Shown here piece after piece: positions 1 to 11,806 of a DNA stretch of 64,000 bases. The stretch comes from Petrosia ficiformis (taxonomy: Eukaryota > Porifera > Demospongiae > Haplosclerida > Petrosiidae). Below the pieces are notes generated by a model. It worked only from the letters and a program-made list of their open reading frames with translations, was not told the origin of the DNA and made no database searches. The position numbers were made by a program, and so were the translations under genes. Where the stretch lies: positions 842,926 through 906,925 of the forward strand of contig OX345651.1 of the NCBI GenBank assembly GCA_947044365.1. Reading direction: 5' to 3'. Each line of letters begins with the position of its first letter. Position 1 is the stretch's first letter.

Positions 1-740
1 CAACAAAACATAACACATTAAATAATTGTACAAATACATCATTAATAGACATTAATGGTATGTAGGTGAACACAACCAATATCAGGTTACACCATAATTA
101 TTCTGATTATTGTAAGGCAGTAGTTTCCCTGAGAATCCCAAAAAAATTAAATGTTTATAAAACACAATCATGAGTTCATGCACCTCCTTCCTGTACATAC
201 ATTGGCATCAGTCTGTATTTAGAAATGTACACTTAGGCATGCATACATACAAGTATCTATACCAGCTTATACACAGACAAGCCAATTTCCTATGTATATC
301 TTTCATCTCCCTCCAATGGATCTCAGTAATCATCAAATAATAATTATTTTTTTAGTAAACAGCTATATATTATTTAAACTTTATAGACTTCAAAGATCTA
401 ACAAGGCTCCTATCAGCCAAAACATAAACAAACAACTTACCTTCAAATATATTATGTACATGTATATGTGTATAAATCAGACAGGTCTGGACCGTCTGGT
501 GAACTTAGTACTTAACAACACAAGCGACTTTTTAAAGATATTAGTGTAATGGATATCACAGACTTACAATCAAATGAATTAATAACCAGAAGAATTTTCA
601 ATATCGATTGACTAATCGATTAATCATTGCAGACGTACTAAATGCTGTTTTGGTAACAAATTTTGAGTTTTAGTTAAAATGAAAACCCTTTTAGTAAGCC
701 TAAAATTTAATTACACATTCATGTACTTGTACATATACAT
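1..740. other. AT-rich intergenic sequence, no gene seen
   Basis: No convincing exon on either strand. The stretch at 545-640 (a cgatt/aatcg-rich segment) resembles the internal part of the short hAT-like element at 11189-11447, so it is probably a degraded copy. The last exons of MON1, which runs leftward out of the window, were looked for here and not found. Confidence 0.4.
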
Positions 741-1735
741 AGTACTATGTAATGCTAAAACAGTATACTAATGTATACATAGTACTATGTAATGCTAAAC
801 AGTATACTAATGTATACATAGTACTATGTAATGCTAAACAGTATACTAATGTATACATAGTACTATGTAATGCTAAAACAGTATACTAATGTATACATAG
901 TACTATGTAATGCTAAACAGTATACTAATGTACACATAGTACTATGTAATGCTAAACAGTATACTAATGTACACATAGTACTATGTAATGCTAAACAGTA
1001 TACTAATGTACACATAGTACTATGTAATGCTAAACAGTATACTAATGTACACATAGTACTATGTAATGCTAAACAGTATACTAATGTACACATAGTACTA
1101 TGTAATGCTAAAACAGTATACTAATGTATACATAGTACTATGTAATGCTAAACAGTATACTAATGTACACATAGTACTATGTAATGCTAAAACAGTATAC
1201 TAATGTATACATAGTACTATGTAATGCTAAACAGTATACTAATGTACACATAGTACTATGTAATGCTAAAACAGTATACTAATGTATACATAGTACTATG
1301 TAATGCTAAAACAGTATACTAATGTATACATAGTACTATGTAATGCTAAACAGTATACTAATGTACACATAGTACTATGTAATGCTAAAACAGTATACTA
1401 ATGTATACATAGTACTATGTAATGCTAAACAGTATACTAATGTACACATAGTACTATGTAATGCTAAAACAGTATACTAATGTAAACATAGTACTATGTA
1501 ATGCTAAACAGTATACTAATGTACACATAGTACTATGTAATGCTAAAACAGTATACTAATGTATACATAGTACTATGTAATGCTAAACAGTATACTAATG
1601 TACACATAGTACTATGTAATGCTAAAACAGTATACTAATGTATACATAGTACTATGTAATGCTAAACAGTATACTAATGTACACATAGTACTATGTAATG
1701 CTAAAACAGTATACTAATGTAAACATAGTAATGTA
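741..1735. repeat. 39/40-bp minisatellite, about 25 units
   Basis: Head-to-tail units of the form catagtactatgtaatgcta followed by aacagtatactaatgtata/c. Two variants alternate: aaca versus aaaca (39 versus 40 bp) and tatac versus tacac. The 39-bp form is a multiple of three, so runs of it give artefactual 13-residue repeat ORFs on both strands. Each unit contains two short palindromic cores, atagtactat and gtatactaatgtatac. Confidence 0.95.
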
Positions 1736-1796
1736 TATATATATATAGTGCTACATAGATATTACAAGTATATGTACATGTATATAATGTTATAAT

Positions 1797-1862
1797 TAAA
1801 CATTATATACATGTATATACATGTATATACATGTATATACATGTATATACGTGTATATACTC
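1797..1862. repeat. 10-bp tandem repeat (atgtatatac)n
   Basis: About six copies of atgtatatac, the last with an atgt-to-cgtg change. Adjacent to the larger minisatellite and sharing its TA-rich composition. Confidence 0.85.
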
Positions 1863-1984
1863 ACCTATAGTGTACTTTGATGATTCTACTGTACGATTGA
1901 TTTGACCCAGTAGATTATGTTTGATAAGACGCTGTAGATAGATATATAGATAGATTAACAATCAGATACATAATTATATTTAGT

Positions 1985-2175
1985 GCATATCATATGACAT
2001 TGAGCCAATCACATTTTCCTATACTAGTCACCTGATCGGCATAGTGCACATTAATGTTGTTTTGGTATGACAATCATGACCACTTTAAGTTATAGTTAGT
2101 TAACTAAAAGTCAAAATGCTTTACTAAAAGTGGGTTTTAGTTATAGTTATAGTTAACTAAAACAACACTAGTACT
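1985..2175. repeat. Dispersed repeat: tgacattgagccaatca plus agttaactaaaa motifs
   Basis: A block with tgacattgagccaatcaca and then repeated agttatagttagttaacta-type motifs. Related blocks lie at 10862-10920 (first part only), 28440-28715 and 54645-54905, so this is an interspersed, probably non-autonomous element. No coding capacity seen. Confidence 0.7.
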
Positions 2176-3299
2176 ACATGTATTTAATTATTACATGTAA
2201 AGACACCCGTGAAAATGTGATTGAAAGCAATAGAAACATTCTTTACAGCATGGAGGTGTAGGAAATGAAGGGGGACATGTAGATGAATGAAGAATGCCCC
2301 CTGTGTCCCCATGGTTACTACACTTACATGTAATGATAATATTGTGATCATACTGTATGTATATTTGTTCTGACTTGTTCATTAGTTGTAATCATTCCAG
2401 CTTTCTGTAATTTGCATTTTTTCATGTAATGTTATTTAGAGTACACATGTATATAGTGGTTATGATTTTGCAATCACACTTTGCTTCCTGAAGAGTAATT
2501 CATGTTGTTTATCATCGTGATACTATCATATATCACGAATACTAATAGTTATAACCACTATCGATTGTGATGGTGATGATACCATTATTGCTTAGCTAAC
2601 TACATTTAGTGTCCACACATTCATTCACCAGGATGTTTGGTTTTAACCTCCACATGGAGGGTCATCAGCTCATTGCTACATGCCTCTATATATTATAGAA
2701 AGGCATTCCAAAAATTCATCATCGATACTAATCTAAATTAAGTGAGTGCCTGATTCCTCAGCAGGCTGCCCTTTTATATCCTCTCACCTACAGAGCTATT
2801 GTGGGTTTTGAAATGAGTGTTATGAATATAATTATCCTAAGTACAACATCCTGTCATCTTCATTTTTATGGCTCCTGCCATTAATCAATACCACCAATAT
2901 GAACTTTGTGGAAGGATTAAGTCAAAAGTCAAAAGTCAAAGTCAAAAGTCAAAAGTCAAAACTGCCTCTTTAAATGAGGCATTCCAAAAATTCAATCCAA
3001 TTAGTTTATTCTCACAATATTGCTCTACCTACCAGCTGTCTTTTTATATTCTCTATACCTGCAGACCTATTGTGGGTTTTGTGTTGAGTGCTTATATAAT
3101 GATATTCATAACTACAAGTTACGGACAGCCTTGGTGATGATTACTAGGGCTTTTTGTACCAATGTGTAAGAACAGCAAACCAACATTCAGTCATCATCTA
3201 GATATGTACCAATAATACATACCAATCCAATATTGACTACATGCTTTCTTTGACTACTCTCCCCAATAACAGTGTTACACGATTTCCTCCCTTCCTACA
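2176..3299. repeat. Intergenic sequence with copies of a dispersed element
   Basis: No exon supported. 2700-2830 and 2975-3115 carry a dispersed element that begins gaggcattccaaaaattc, runs through ctacagacctattgtgggtt and ends near ataatgatattcataactac. Further copies lie at 3630-3800, 6738-6885 and 49900-50045. A short aagtcaaa array sits at 2925-2960. Confidence 0.55.
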
Positions 3300-3625
3300 A
3301 AGACAAATAACTCTTGGAAGAGGCATGCATATCTAAAGCCACTTACCAGTGTTAATCAATAATGACTGCAGGATCAGAAGAGCAGGCATATCTAAAGCAT
3401 GTAACCACTAACTAGTGTTAATCATTAATAAATGTAGGGGTCAGGAGAGCGGGCATATCTAAAGCCACTAACTAGTATTAATCATTAATAAATGTAGGGT
3501 CAGAAGAGCGGGCATATATAAAGCAGGTAACCACTAACTAGTGTTAATCATTAATTAATGACTGCACAGTTAGATCTAAAGCCACTAACTAGTGTTAATC
3601 ATTAATGACAGCAGTGTCAGCCCCT
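3300..3625. repeat. Tandem repeat of roughly 60-70 bp, about 4-5 units
   Basis: Units share aaagccactaactagtgtta, atcattaata(aat)gtaggg and a gagcgggcatatcta segment, with indels between copies. Confidence 0.8.
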
Positions 3626-3904
3626 AACTTGAGGCTTTCCAAAAATTTTATTATAGGCAAGACATCTTATTCTTACATCTTCTATTCAATTGGCAAAGTC
3701 TAAAATCTACAGGGTGTGCTTTTATATCCTCTATACCTACACACCTGTTGTGGGTTTTGTGTTGGGTGTTGTGAATATAATTATCATAAGTATGACTTCC
3801 TATACATTAACCACACGTATGTGGTGTGTAAGTCTGATTGAGCTTGCTAACCATAAACTGTATTCATAGCTCTAGTTTATCTAATGTGACTTAATTATAA
3901 TTCA

Positions 3905-4102
3905 GATCAGAGTTTTTGGCTCAACAATGGTTAGTGTGCGCCATTGGAAATGTATCTTGAGCCAATTAACAAAGAGTTAAAGCTGTTAGTGACAATATAA
4001 TCATAATTAACTGTGCCACTGGCCCAAAGAGAGAACTGTGAAGTGCCAAATAAGAAGCTCTTTCGGCCAATGGTGTGCCTATAAGCTTATCAAAAACACT
4101 GC
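3905..4102. mobile_element. Palindromic MITE (TATCAAAAACTCT family), copy A
   Basis: Starts near cagagtttttggctcaac and ends near gcttatcaaaaacactg. The interior contains gccaattaacaaagagttaa and tggcccaaagagagaactgt. Three other copies lie at 10573-10790, 14458-14678 and 35366-35586. This copy is in the opposite orientation to those three. Non-coding. Confidence 0.8.
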
Positions 4103-4219
4103 TTCAGATTTTAAAAAATTGATATTACAGGCAACTAAAATATACTAAATGTTTTAACAGCAAGTATTTGTCCTAATGTCAGTCTATCTATACCTATACA
4201 TTTATATATTGTTATTAGG

Positions 4220-4755
4220 AAGCAGCCACAATGGCTTAGAAAATGAGCAGCCACAACGGCTTAGAAAATAAGCAGCCACCATAGCTTAGAAAATGACATC
4301 CACAATGGCTTAGAAAATGAGCAGCCACAATGGCTTAGAAAATGAGCAGCCACAATGGCAGCTACCATGGCTTAGAAAATGAGCAGCCACAATGGCTTAG
4401 AAAATGAGCAGCCACAATGGCTTAGAAAATGAGCAGCCACAACGGCTTAGAAAATGAGCAGCCCACAATGGCTTAGAAAATAAGCAGCCACCATAGCTTA
4501 GAAAATGAGCAGCCACAATGGCTTAGAAAATGAGCAGCCACAATGGCTTAGAAAATGAGCAGCCACAACGGCTTAGAAAATGAGCAGCCACAATGGCTTA
4601 GAAAATGAACAGCTACCATGGCTTAGAAAATGTGCAGTCACAATGGCTTAGAAAATTCGAAGTAAAAATGGAACACTGAATGCCCAGTCTTGAGAACCGG
4701 AATGGTGGGTTAAAGATCTTTGATGGCTAGCCAACTCTCCCCACTCATCAAGTGT
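4220..4755. mobile_element. Minisatellite-bearing dispersed element
   Basis: About 17 copies of a 25-bp unit (agcagccacaatggcttaga plus aaatg) at 4220-4655 are followed by a unique segment at 4656-4755 (aatgcccagtcttgagaacc ... actctccccactcatcaagt) and a TAA microsatellite. The same unique segment, (TAT)n end and satellite units recur in reverse orientation at 25600-25830 and 51797-52030, inside TTLL12 intron 6 of both gene copies. The array and the unique part therefore move together. Confidence 0.75.
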
Positions 4756-4812
4756 CCACATAATAATAATGTTACACACAACATGTAGTATCATACATAT
4801 ATTATAGTATAC

Positions 4813-7800
4813 CTCTACTATTTTTTCTTTACACTGTTGCAACTCAAAGAATTTTTCTTTATCAGTTGATATTAGTAGCAGACAGGCTGGTGAGTTATCA
4901 GGAAGGTATGATACATATGCGTGAAGATATCCTGTGTCATTAAACTTTGGTAGACATATTGGTGTCCAACTTTCAGCTGAACGGAAACTTGTTGAAGCAT
5001 CCACAAGATTAAAAATTAAGTGTATATCTACAAAAAGTGCAGTGATGAATATATACATGTATAGTATACACAGACACACAGACAGGTAGAGATAGATAAA
5101 TAGATATATAGATAGATAGATAAATAGATAGATAGATGAGTACATAGATAGATAGATAGACAAATAGAAAAATTGATAGACACATGTAGCTAGATATATA
5201 GAGAGATAGATAGACAGACAGAGAAATAGATAGATAGATAGTCTTACCCATGGGATGTAGGTTATAGTCTTTAGGTTTGATGTAAGTAATCATTTGATTG
5301 TTAGCAATGAGAAGAGCAAACAAAATTTCCTGAAATATTTGAGAAGACGATAAAGATATTATACACAAGAAAAATAGTGGTCTTAAATAGTGTTGCACTT
5401 AAACTAGGTTTTGCCTATACTTCAGATACCAGATATTATATGCAACTAAAATTCTATACCTGTACCTGTACTCATACCTGTACCTATATCTATACCTATA
5501 CCTGTACCTATACCCATACCTATACCTATACCTATACCTGTACCTATACATATGCCTATACCTATACCTGTACCTATATCTATACCTATACCTGTACTCA
5601 TACCTGTACCTATATCTATACCTATACCTGTACCTATACCCATACCTATACCTATACCTATACCTGTACCTATACATATGCCTATACCTATACCTGTACT
5701 CATACCTGTACCTATACCCATACCTATACCTATACCCATACCTATACCTATACCTGTACCTGTACCTATACCTATACCTATACCTGTACCTATACCTATA
5801 CCTATACCCATACATGTACCTATACCTACACCTATACTTGTGCTCACTCATTTTTGCATCTACTTTTTTGCACTGCTCTAGCCATTTCTATTGGAAAATG
5901 AAACTCACAAGCTACAAGAAAAGATGGAAATAGCTCAAAAAAAAAGATTCCAAGTAAATCTTTTCCTACACTAAAATAGTAATATCACGTTTTTACAGAT
6001 CTTGATCCGTAAAGCATCTGTATCTGCCATACCTATACCTATACCTTATGTATAGGCACCTATACATTTACCCATACAAGTATAGGTACAACACTAGTAG
6101 TCTAAGACTATTATTAGACAATAGACCGCTTCCAGTTATAGATATTATACTAGTGATGTGCGATACATATCGATATATCGAAATATCGATATTTTCACTG
6201 AATATCGTGATACAATATTAGCTTTTGGGTGTATCGATACACTGGAATGGACAGTTTAGCAAACATGGTTTTTATAATTTGTCTAATTTAATACCTAAAA
6301 AGTAATTATAAAAACCTAGTGCGCATAAATTTCATTGATTTCTTTTACTATTTCATGACAAATACATCCAAATAGGACATTTATTTACATTTTATAAGTG
6401 TTTCAATAATATTTCAAATATCGTGATACTGTATCGTATTGTGATATTTTTGGCAGCGATACGCAATACTGTTATTTAGTTGTATCGCACATCCCTATAT
6501 TATACCAACCGTAACATCACATTTGGTTTGAATAACAATTTGTGTTGCACCTATACAGCAATTTGCCTACATGCCTATATGCAGATCTAACCCGATATTG
6601 TCTAAATAGTTGTATTTATCTAGTTTACTACTGTTCACACATAGTAGTGTTAATTATTCTATTGTTCGTGTGCTATACATTCAGCCCAAAGTACATTGTA
6701 CATGTAGTTACATCCCATTGTGTACATGTTGTAGTTATATGAATATCATTATTTAAACACTCAACACAAAACCCATCAGTGTCATATTGTCTCCTGTATT
6801 GTGTACATGTTGTACTTATGAATATCATTATATAAACACTCAACACAAAACCCACAATAGGTCTGTAGGTATAGAGGATATAAAAGGTCAAGATTTATCA
6901 GTTAAGAGATATACTCCAGTGACAGATTGTTCTGTGACGATTTTTTTCAACAGATTGGAATTTTTGGATTGCCCTAAATTAAAAGGGCTTACCTATTAAT
7001 GAATAATGATCTACAAGACTAGGACAAATAACAACTCATTGCAAAATGACAGAATTTAATTATGTCGTACATTCAAACAAATTACAAAACGAATAAAATA
7101 TTTGGAGCAATTATTTCAGTAACTCACTTTGCTTCTGCATTGTAACATCGCTGTTGTGATAGCTTGTCTTAGGGACACATTCATTGCCACACAACGTATC
7201 TACAGAGTGACATCATGAGCATTACAAATGTACATTAGTGATGTTATAGTTTGACAAAAATGGCTGCTTTAAGTTATAGTATGTATAGATCCATGTACAT
7301 AGATCTATACATGTACATGTATAAATCCATGTACATAGATCTATACATGTACATGTACATGCATAGATCTATGTAAATAGATCTGTACATGTCCATGTAC
7401 ATGTATAGATCAATGTACATAGATCTACACATGTACATGTCCATGTACACACAGGACCAGTTTCTTAGTCACTAAAAGTTCTCATACATGTACATATATC
7501 ATTTATCATTTTACAAATCCCACAGTATATTGAGGAACAGAATTCTACATTTAAACCTACATGTACCTTTTAGGCTATGACTTAATTATTTAATTAATTG
7601 ATACCTTACCCCAGAGAAGAGATATGATGGATCTTCATCACTTAACTTGAGAATATTATCTATGAATTTTTCTGATCCTAAAATAATTAATGGATGAATG
7701 GACTAATGGATGACTGGACTAATGGATGGATGAATGGACTAATTGTTGAAAGGACTAATGAATGATTGGACTAATGGATGAATAAACTAACTAATAGATG

Positions 7801-8160
7801 AATGACTATATAATGAACAAATGAATGAATGGACTACTGTTTGAGTAGACTAATGGATAAATGGACTAAAGGTTGAATAGACGGATGGACCAATGGACAA
7901 ATGAATGAATGGACTACTGTATGAGTAGACTAATGGATAAATGGACTAAAGGTTGAATAGACGGATGGACCAATGGACTAATAAATGAATGGACTAAAGG
8001 ATGAATGGACTAAACTACTCATGAAATGGATGAGTGGTCATACCTTGTAAGAGATGTCTAAGATCAACACTAGCATTAGAATCAAATATTTGTTGTAGCT
8101 GTGTGTTTGTCAAAACACTTAATATTTGATAATATGTGAAATGTAACTGTAATATTAACT

Positions 8161-8218
<58 letters not shown>

Positions 8219-11200
8219 AGGTTGTGGTATGTGATGTACATGTAAATAGAAGTGATTAGACATAATACCGTATAGTGGGAAATTTTCACTGGGTGCAATT
8301 TTTCATGTTTTTCACAAGCAAGTTCAAATTCGTGAAATTAGGCACCCTGCTAATAACCACGCCTTCTAATTATCTGGCATATTCACGTGATCAGCGTGTG
8401 AAGTTAAAATAGTTTCACGAGTTCAAGCAAAGTGAGCATGGCTCTTTATCGTTACTTTGAGCCAGTTAGTAACTTACCAAATCCTAAAGGTCCATTATCA
8501 CTAAGAGATACTGGCATTAAAGAGGCGAATGAAGCTGTTCGAGCTGTTGCAAACGTGAAAATTAAAATCGTGAAATTTTATTCTGAAGTGGAATACTGTT
8601 TTTTCGTGAAATTTTGGACCCGTGAAAATTTCCCGCTATACGGTATATGTACATGAATAAATGTCATTATGTACATTGTAGATAGATACTATTGTTTACC
8701 TAGATACATATTCATAGAGTAATACACTGTATGTGTATATACATGTACATTGCATACTTATACCTGACTACATTGTATGTATATATACATTACATACATT
8801 GTATGATATATACCTGACTTTCTGATTGTTGTGAACGTGAGACAGCAACAAACACAAGAGGATTCTTACACAAGAACACAATCTTGTGAGAGCGAGCATA
8901 TACACACCTGTAATAAGAATAATGTACATGTACAGTTCATGTACAGCTGTATATATAGAATGTACATGTATAGTACGTGTACATGTATATAAGCATATAC
9001 ACACCTGTAATAATGTACATGTACAGTTCATACAATAATGTATAATTATAGGTATATATGTATTAGTACATGTACATATTTGATGTGGCACACACAAACA
9101 GACATCATAAATGTCCTTCAACAATCTTTCTATGCACGCCTCTGTCTGTCTGTTTGTTCTCTCTACACAATGTACCATTCTATCTATCCATTGATCATAT
9201 CTGTCAGCCATTCATGTATTTATCAATATACCTATTCATAGCTTATGATGTCATCTCATTCTAACCTTAAATTATCTTTATCATCTTGCACAAGTGAGAC
9301 TAAAGCCTGCATAATACCGTACATAGTAACTAGTTTATCTTCTTTACCATATCTACTATAAACAGGTTTACCAGATAGACTGAATATAAATATGTGTTTA
9401 CGATGACCTGCCCATGATGGTGACTGGACATCTATTAGGAGATGAAGAGAATTCATATAGTCTGTAGACTCAGTCAAATACATGTACATAAATTATTAAT
9501 AGATGCAACTATCCCGAACAGCATTACATATAAAGGTCATCATGAATATGAATGGATGTTACATCCATTCATATTCTTGATGACCTTTATACTTTATAGA
9601 TTGTACTATATAGATTGTACTATAGTATATAGTATAGATTATAGTATATAGATTATAGTATATAGATTATAGTATAGATTAGATTATAGTATAGATTATA
9701 GTATATAGTTTAATATCATAACATTATATTGTAACTCAATAATGAAATAATGGATTGAAATTTGGCATAAACAAAAAATAACAGGATATATGAACATGTT
9801 GTGGACAAAAAAGTAAAATTATAAACACTTCTCTGAGGTCATGGTGAACATGAATGAGCTTTAATTTAATTAATGTCAGATTAAAGTGTAAAAGAGGAGA
9901 AGGAGGAGGAGGAGGAGGAAGGGGAGGAGATGTTTTAAATTACCTTCATCTTCATATTCTCTTTCATCTAATGATATACTATCCAGTCTCATTCGTCTAG
10001 CAACTGAAAATACATGTAAAAGTACATGTGAATAAATACCTTGACACATGTACATATACAGGTACAGGTAAATGTATATGGTAGATATATACACAATTAG
10101 CTAAACAGATGTACATGTAGACAGATAGACAACAGATAAATAGTTACATGTACATACATGTAGATAGGTAAATATTTACACATATGTACATGTACAAGTA
10201 CATACATACATATGACACATGTACACACACAGGCACATTCACACACACACACACAAACACATATACATGTATTATACCTGCAATGGTCTCTTCATCTACT
10301 TTTGGAATAAGATCAGGAGCAGATGCACTTGTGTCTGGAGAAGGTGTGAGCTTTTCAGTATCAATTCCATCATCCTGTGCTTGTAGCTGACCAGGTAGAA
10401 CAGATATTAACATATCAGTCGGGAGGGATGTGTCGGGAGGTATTGGAGAATAGGAAGGGTTTGGAGTGGAGATTGTTGGGATGTGGTCCTCATCTGTTGT
10501 CAGCTGAAAGTAGAATATTACGTTTATATAATTATAAATTTATAATTATAAACTATCATAATTATAATTATTATCAGAGTTTTTGATAAGCTCATATGGC
10601 GCACCATTGGCCCAAAGAGATTCTTATTTGGCACTACACAGTTGTCTCTTTGGGCCAGATGGTGCAGTTAATTATGATTATAATTATTATCACTAACAGC
10701 ATTAAGTCTATTAATTGGCTCAAGATGTATACACACACTAACCATTATTGATCCAATTTGGCCCATGTTTGAAAACGTATCAAAAACTATTTATTTTGTA
10801 CATTAATTTTAAAGTAATCCTCAATTGCCAATATTTATACCAACTCGTACATAATACATTAGTACATATCATGTGACATTGAGCCAATCATATTTTCATA
10901 TTCTAGTCACCTGATACTACCATTCATTATAATATTATCCAAGACTAATTTTGCAGGAGTAACAGTTACAATATAATTCTCACATAACTATATATTACAC
11001 TGATTAACTAACATGTGCTATATCTTCCACGAAAGCATCATCAATTAATTCATTATCATCTTGTTTCCGGTCTAATTTCTTCCTCCGTCGACTTATACGA
11101 GGTGAAGGGCGTCTTATATCGTTCTAAATGAGATTTAATAAGAAATCTGAAATATCGAAGGAGACTGTCTGTTTCTCCATCTGTATTCTAGAGCTGGGAA

Positions 11201-11806
11201 CGGGCTGAGATTCTGAAATCGATTAAAATCAGTGGAAGTAATTAGGCCAATGAAGTCAATTAATAAAGGAAACTCCTCCCATTTGATGATCAAATAGGCT
11301 TCCTGTCACTTCCATATTGTACATTATTTACTGTCGCATGCTTGAAAAGTATGTCTTTTGGAATAATTAGCATAATCGATATCACAGACTTATAATCAAT
11401 AATTAGAAACATTTTCAATATCGATTGATTAATCGTCCCAGCCCTAACTGTACTCATTTAATAGTCTCTCCCAAACACTCGTCCAATTGTCAAAGCCTCT
11501 CGGTTTGTTCATCCATCCGTTCATATATCATACCAATAGGCGTTGCCTAAATTCCAATGTAACGAAACTCCTCCCTTCATCTTCATCTTGAAGTGATGGC
11601 ACTTCAATATTCTCAAACTCATCGCTCTCATCTTCTAGGAGCAACAAGTCGTGACTAGAAGGGGCAACAATAATAAACCACAATATCCCTCAAAATGTGT
11701 TCCAAGGTATAACACACACTCCTTCTCACCTAGGTTGCTCTTCTTCGTCTTCATCTTCATTTTGCAACACAGTTTCACTTTTGTTATCAACCTCCTTCTC
11801 CGCCAT
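4813..11806 (-). CDS. MON1: MON1 vesicular-fusion GEF subunit, partial (12 exons, C-terminus off the left edge)
   Basis: MON1 with CCZ1 forms the Rab7 guanine-nucleotide exchange factor that matures endosomes and autophagosomes. Exons placed by hand, in gene order: 11730-11806, 11534-11654, 11013-11123, 10278-10503, 9944-10003, 9266-9461, 8814-8907, 8044-8146, 7610-7677, 7128-7199, 5248-5329, 4813-5027. All have GT-AG boundaries and phases that join without a frame break (475 codons). Residues 1-200 are acidic and low-complexity. The longin-type core follows, with HRKHIFIFSLSGKPVYSRYG near residue 220, then KIVFLCKNPLVFVAVSRS, GSEKFIDNILKLSDEDPSYL, and FNLVDASTSFRSAESWTPIC in the last exon placed. 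The final roughly 140 residues expected of the family were not found in 1-4800. The start ATG lies in an acidic exon 118 bp from the TTLL12 start. Introns carry MITEs and simple repeats. Confidence 0.93.
5060..5245. repeat. GATA tetranucleotide microsatellite
   Basis: Imperfect (gata)n with gaca interruptions in MON1 intron 11, immediately below the exon at 5248-5329. It produces spurious Tyr/Ile/Ser-rich minus-strand ORFs. Confidence 0.9.
5455..5840. repeat. Hexanucleotide repeat (cctata/cctgta)n
   Basis: About 60 hexamers of cctata, cctgta and ccata-type variants, with higher-order blocks repeated at about 115-bp spacing. The array is open in several frames on both strands (YTYTYT, RYRYRY, IPIPIP), which are artefacts of the hexamer. 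It lies just upstream of MON1 exon 11, in intron 10. Confidence 0.93.
6151..6497. mobile_element. hAT-type MITE with 8-bp target-site duplication
   Basis: Terminal inverted repeats tagtgatgtgcgata (6151-6165) and tatcgcacatcccta (6483-6497) pair with one mismatch. They are flanked by an exact 8-bp direct repeat TATTATAC at 6143-6150 and 6498-6505. The interior is rich in cgatat motifs and has no ORF. An 8-bp TSD with short TIRs is diagnostic of hAT elements. Lies in MON1 intron 10. Confidence 0.93.
6738..6885. repeat. Dispersed repeat, two partial copies
   Basis: Two successive segments with tatgaatatcattatataaa and cactcaacacaaaaccca. They belong to the family also seen at 2700-3115, 3630-3800 and 49900-50045, here in reverse orientation. 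Confidence 0.65.
7265..7455. repeat. Degenerate tandem repeat of acatgtacat / tagatc(c)atg
   Basis: Alternating tagatctatacatgtacatg-like units of about 30-40 bp, many internally palindromic. MON1 intron 9. Confidence 0.8.
7690..8030. repeat. Degenerate tandem repeat (aatggatgaatggacta)
   Basis: Units of 12-20 bp built from atggacta and atgaatgg. A larger block (tgaatgaatggactactgta through gacggatggaccaatgga) is present twice. MON1 intron 8. Confidence 0.85.
8160..8220. repeat. (GA)n microsatellite with a G run
   Basis: About 20 ag dinucleotides followed by a run of about 10 G, just upstream of MON1 exon 8 on the minus strand. Confidence 0.95.
8266..8645 (+). mobile_element. TIR element carrying a 5'-coding fragment (gene capture)
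   Basis: Near-perfect 24-bp terminal inverted repeats (taccgtatagtgggaaattt... at 8266 and its complement ending gcgggaaa-type at 8645, one mismatch) bound 380 bp in MON1 intron 7. Inside, an ATG at 8438 opens an ORF beginning MALYRYFEPVSNLPNPKGPL and reading about 45 plausible residues before entering repeat sequence (the right TIR is read as part of the frame). This looks like a non-autonomous DNA transposon that carries the first coding exon of another gene. I do not recognise the protein. The flanks suggest a short AT-rich target site. Confidence 0.75.
9530..9590. repeat. Near-perfect 30-bp inverted repeat, 1-bp spacer
   Basis: Left arm 9530-9559 and right arm 9561-9590 (ataaaggtcatc / gatgacctttat at the outer ends) pair with one mismatch around a single T. 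It would form a long cruciform in MON1 intron 5. Confidence 0.9.
9595..9715. repeat. (tatagatta)n low-complexity repeat
   Basis: Degenerate tatagattatag units. The rest of the stretch to 9943 contains no exon, only a gaggag microsatellite near 9896-9930. Confidence 0.8.
10573..10790. mobile_element. Palindromic MITE (TATCAAAAACTCT family), copy B
   Basis: Starts tcagagtttttgataagctc and ends with acgtatcaaaaact. Same internal landmarks as the other copies (gcgcaccattggcccaaaga, ggctcaagatgtat). MON1 intron 3. Confidence 0.85.
11189..11447. mobile_element. Short hAT-like element
   Basis: Ends tagagctgggaacggg (left) and cgtcccagccct (right) form short inverted repeats. The flanks CTGTATTC (11181-11188) and CTGTACTC (11448-11455) match 7 of 8, consistent with a slightly diverged 8-bp TSD. 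The TIR resembles that of the hAT elements at 18324 and 39238 (tagagctgggcgatat). No ORF. MON1 intron 2. Confidence 0.75.

Noticed and set aside
863..1124. 13-residue repeat ORFs on both strands (CLALHSTMCTLVY and YTNVHIVLCNAKQ)
   Set aside because: Created by the 39-bp minisatellite; unit length is divisible by three and no start, splice or homology context exists.
741..1735. CRISPR-like array
   Set aside because: Eukaryotic context, direct tandem units with no unique spacers.
1..4800. Remaining C-terminal exons of MON1
   Set aside because: Expected continuation after KEKIVE was looked for on the minus strand and not found; most likely left of the window.
5399..5901. Long ORFs of Tyr-Thr, Arg-Tyr, Ile-Gly or Ile-Pro repeats
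   Set aside because: All frames of a hexanucleotide repeat inside a MON1 intron; no independent coding sign.
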